Positions 61,241-64,000 of a stretch of DNA of 64,000 nucleotides are shown one piece after another. The stretch spans positions 12,170,001 through 12,234,000 of the forward strand of contig CM065392.1 in NCBI GenBank assembly GCA_033060915.1, given 5' to 3'. The translations under genes and the position numbers were made by a program. The DNA comes from Euryodendron excelsum (Eukaryota; Streptophyta; Magnoliopsida; Ericales; Pentaphylacaceae). The notes beneath the pieces were generated by a model, which saw only the letters and a program-made list of their open reading frames with translations, made no database searches and was not told the DNA's origin. Each line of letters opens with the position of its first letter. The stretch's first letter is position 1.

Positions 61241-62089
61241 CTTTCTTCCAATCAACTCTTCTATTCTCAATCGGACTCTTGTCCGAACTACGACTGACGT
61301 GATTCCTTCAAAAGGATACGTAGGCAACCCTTATGGGTGCGGTCTCCACACTTTTCAAATTTCTATTTCTACAACTTCTTTCAGATCTCCAATTCTACAA
61401 TCTTTTTCAAGTTTCCAATTCTATGTTCTATTTCCAATTTCTAATTCTAAAGATCTATTTTCAATTTTCAATTTCAATTTCCAAAATCTTCTTTCCAATT
61501 TCAAACTTTTATTTCCAAATCTATTTTTCAACTTTCTTTTCTTGCACTTGCATATCATGCATCATATCTTTTTAAACATTGTTTTATAAAGTGAATAGGA
61601 TTGAACATTAGTTAGTGAAAGACTCTCATAGGTGAATCTATGGTAGATTGACATGTAGGTACCGAAAGGGCGGGGTACGGTGATGGCTTAGTGCGTCTTC
61701 CCTACATGCAATCAACTTCCGAATCTTAGATCACTGTTTTCGAAAGACCAAAATGGAGTTATTTTTCTAAAAAGGGCTAAATATTTTTCAAAGGTTGCCA
61801 AACAACCTGTTTTCTTAAAAACCCTCTCTTGAGGAGATATTTTGAAAATCGTTTTTCAAAAACCCTAAGTGTAGTTTTCAGATTATGCTTAGTTTTTAGG
61901 TGACCTAACTCACCTTAATCAAGTTAGGTGGTGATTCCAAATCTTTTCCAAAAGCCCTTTATTCAAATCAATTTTCAATTCAAACCCAGTCGCACTCATT
62001 CTTCTAAGAGGGTGAGTTCTAACGAGAGAGTACAATATTTTTCCCACGTATGTGTGTATTCCTCGAGTACGAAAAATCTGAGCGCGACA

Positions 62090-62215
62090 CAGTACTATAG
62101 CCATTATTACCAGGAGCCAAGTTCTTCTTAGTCATGGAGATAAATATTTTGGAGCAGTACTATAGCCATTACTACGAGGAGGCAAATTCTTCTCGTACAT
62201 GTAGAATTGATCCCA
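62090..62215 (+). repeat. 65-bp tandem duplication at the solo LTR insertion site
   Basis: cagtactatagccatta starts at 62090 and again at 62155. The second unit keeps the unbroken tattttggagcagtactatag, which shows what the site looked like before the LTR inserted into the first unit (whose left part is at 56708-56722). Confidence 0.85.
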
Positions 62216-62217
62216 TT

Positions 62218-62410
62218 CATGGAGGAGAGATACATACATATTTTAGGCATAGAAGGAAGCAGAAATCTTCGAAATAATTTTAGGCGGGTTTTGCCAATAA
62301 ATATAGCCTTGATGATGTACTATGATTATGGCATAACATTGAATCAAAGTTTTCCTTACCTACTTCTCTCTCTTGACTATATCTGCGATCTTGTCCTTCT
62401 TCCTCTCTCT
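62218..62410 (+). repeat. Right copy of a direct duplication around solo LTR copy 2
   Basis: It matches 56224-56450 (acatattttaggcatagaaggaag, gggttttgcc, tagccttgatgatgta, ggcataacattgaat, agttttccttacct). Without the solo LTR the two copies would be about 630 bp apart, so they may be the ends of an older small element or a plain segmental duplication. Confidence 0.65.
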
Positions 62411-62806
62411 CTTTTCTGTTCTTCTGTCCCTCTGAAATTGCAGATCAAGGTATAAAAATAAAAAATAAAAGGCACTTCATATACGTCTATTTGGATTGAA
62501 ACTTAAAATTTTAATAATTTTCAATATAGGGGATGATCTCAAAGAAGTTTTACTTATATGTGAAGCAAGTTTCCTAACAAGCTGTGTGAAGATTAAATGG
62601 AAGCATTGAATCAAACTCCATTAAGTAGAACAATTAATCCTAAATTAATTAAGAAAGTATTCTGCATAATACTAGTAGAGAGCCGATAATGACAGAAACA
62701 AACAACACAAACAAAGAAACCCAAGATTTAAATCTCCAAAGAGGATCAATTCAAACGAACCTTAACAAGAAACCACGCAAATGTACAGATAAATACAAAA
62801 ATGTAC

Positions 62807-63265
62807 CTTCTTGATACGCCAGCAAAGCAATGCACTAACACCGATCCCTCTCCTCGTTTTGACTCTGATCAATAAAATCCAATTACACATCCAAATAATC
62901 CAACAAATTCTCACTCTCCATATCTCTAAGTGGAACTGCCATCCTCACCAATTTCAAATCCTTTCCCGCATACTCCAAAGAGTACAGAAGCATCTCTGGC
63001 GACAACGAACTCTTTGGACTGTCACCCGAATCATCCTCAGGGCCCGATTCCCCAACATATACCTTGCAAATCTCTTTGGTAGGGATCAATAGACCACTAC
63101 GCCATGTCATTTAGACAAAAATGATGTTGATGCAGAACCAAGGACTGACAGTAGCATGTGAGTGATTTCCTCAATACTGTTCAGAAGAACCTCTGCTACG
63201 TCACCAATGTTGCCGATAAATAATTTTTCACGTACCATGTACAGCATATCCGGGGGCAGAGCCAT
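62807..63265 (-). pseudogene. Exon 1: phosphatase N-domain of the YVH1-like gene
   Basis: From an ATG at 63265 the frame gives MVREKLFIGNIGDVAEVL, then TGA at 63109-63107. A shift restores IPTKEICKVYVGESG, KSSLSPEMLLYSLEYAGKDL and VRMAVPLRDMESENLLDYLD up to TAA at 62885-62883. A further shift gives VLVHCFAGVSR just before a GTACAT donor at 62806. The catalytic Cys and Arg codons survive but are out of frame. Confidence 0.85.
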
Positions 63266-64000
63266 AGGGCCAGGGGACCACTTGCTAGCTAATTTCCCTC
63301 ACAAAGTCTTATTTTGATTTGTATTCGTAAATTACTTCTCCCACCCTCCCTGACACCGCCCGCATGCCAACTTTGTCTCCTCTTGAATTACCTTTATACC
63401 CCTCTTTCTTTCTTAAAATAACAAGTCAACCGAACCTTTCACTTACAATTTCTTTTTCAATTTTATTTAATTTTTATTTAGTTTTGTTTCTTTTTTTTAA
63501 TCAGTTTTGTTTATTATTTTTTTCATTAATTTTTTTTATTTTTTATTTTATTTAATTTTAACACATGTTAGAATCTTCCTCTTCCTTTAAATTACCCTCC
63601 TAACCCGACACCTCACCTTTTTATATATTTTCGTGTCTTTCTTTTTGTTTCAGTTTTATTTAATTTTTATTTAGTTTTGTTTCTTTTTCTTATTAGTTTT
63701 GTTTCTTTATTTTTAATCAGTTTTGTTTATTATTTTTCCATCAATTTTCTTTTCCTTTTTTTTTGTTTTATTTAATTTTTGACACATGTCAAAACCTCCC
63801 CTTCCTTTTAAATTACTTCCCCTCCGATCCTTGACAACCCCTGACATATGTTAGAACTTCTCCCTCCCTTTAAATTAACCCCCAACCTTCCCCTCCCTTT
63901 AAATTACCCCCACTCCAACCCTTGATACATGTCAGAACCTCCTCCTCTATTTAAATTACCCCCTTTAACCCTTGACACATGTCAGAATCTCCCATCTCTT
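63266..64000. repeat. Low-complexity tandem repeats at the window edge
   Basis: A T-rich block (ttttatttaatttttatttagttttg) starts near 63458 and again near 63652, a spacing of about 193 bp. From about 63560 to the end, units with acacatgtcagaacctcc and ctttaaattaccccc repeat at irregular 50-80-bp steps. No coding region is supported, and the array may continue beyond the window. Confidence 0.7.

Larger units (their letters stand above)
56723..62089 (+). mobile_element. Giant solo LTR (5367 bp), copy 2
   Basis: It starts TGTAAGCACCC and ends GAGCGCGACA, flanked by CAGTA on both sides (56718-56722 and 62090-62094). It is a reverse-complement relative of 9161-14328 over its full length. In sense order it has a 94-bp array, a tandem of about 158 bp, the GGCGCC cluster, TATAAAT at 58657-58663, a leader with repeated aaccctag, a degenerate tttcctaa tract, the U5-like gaactacgactgacgtgattcc stretch (61286) and the cacctaactt end block. 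No gag or pol and no second LTR are present. The length is in the range of Ogre/Tat LTRs. Confidence 0.88.
45510..63265 (-). pseudogene. DUSP12/YVH1-like dual-specificity phosphatase gene, decayed, 6 exons
   Basis: Six exons in correct order on the minus strand: 62807-63265, 51673-51725, 51432-51495, about 51270-51355, 46071-46360 and 45510-45667. They encode a phosphatase N-domain with the PTP loop HCFAGVSR (62832-62809), the helical AIITAYNVKTEQLSQE and ALESLRQSFEFVCP, then KMYEEMGFKVDHTSPI, the SSKFGADPG linker, and a C-terminal zinc-binding domain (CKKC ... SIFVEPLRWM ... CAYC ... CSCGSWITPAFQLHKSRVD). This fits plant YVH1/DUSP12-like proteins, which dephosphorylate proteins and, in yeast, act in ribosome maturation. 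Damage includes TGA at 63109-63107 with a probable 5-bp insertion, TAA at 62885-62883, a shift before the PTP loop, a 1-bp loss in exon 3, TAG in exon 4 and TAA in exon 5. Intron 1 (11 kb) holds a giant solo LTR. Confidence 0.85.

Noticed and set aside
61086..61589. Open frame of 167 aa, plus strand
   Set aside because: It lies in the degenerate pyrimidine-rich tract and U5 part of a solo LTR. Its composition is Phe/Ser/Leu/Asn-rich with no domain, and the complementary tract in the other LTR copy does not keep the frame.
1..64000. CRISPR arrays, bacterial operons, rRNA or tRNA genes
   Set aside because: No regular repeat-spacer pattern with 25-40-bp repeats, no ribosome-binding sites, and no cloverleaf or rRNA core was found. 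The tandem arrays present have adjoining units without spacers.

Overview
The window is nuclear DNA from a flowering plant, probably a eudicot. It has spliced genes with short GT-AG introns, AT-rich spacers with poly-A/T and (CT)n tracts, and nested plant retrotransposons (Ty1/copia, Ty3/gypsy of the Tat lineage, L1). I saw no bacterial operon, CRISPR array, rRNA or convincing tRNA gene.

Left third (1-22.7 kb), a retrotransposon nest. A decayed copia element (1210-5683), which has lost its reverse transcriptase by an internal deletion, sits inside an older repeat whose second copy is at about 41.2-41.7 kb. A structurally complete but decayed Tat-lineage gypsy element follows (7352-22721, minus strand, target duplication AAAAC). 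It has gag, protease, RT, two RNase H regions and integrase. On its opposite strand it carries a separate intron-containing gene of the putative 'gypsy-type transposase' family (8606-16077). That gene is split by a 5168-bp giant solo LTR (9161-14328, target duplication GGGAC).

Middle (22.7-44.9 kb), host genes. A decayed RSRC2/SMAP-like gene (24.8-33.3 kb, plus strand) holds L1 tails and a copia-type LTR in its introns. An intact five-exon F-box gene (39060-44453, plus strand, 388 aa) is the only host gene here that reads through without damage.

Right third (45.5-63.3 kb). Scattered minus-strand exons form one decayed DUSP12/YVH1-like dual-specificity phosphatase gene of six exons over 17.8 kb. 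Its first intron contains a second, oppositely oriented copy of the giant solo LTR (56723-62089, target duplication CAGTA) and other LTR remnants. The right edge is low-complexity, tandemly repeated DNA.

The most unusual items are the spliced antisense gene inside the Tat element and its disruption, the pair of >5-kb solo LTRs with different internal satellites (81-bp x9 versus 94-bp x4), and the exploded phosphatase pseudogene. All identities come from reading motifs by eye; no database search was possible.
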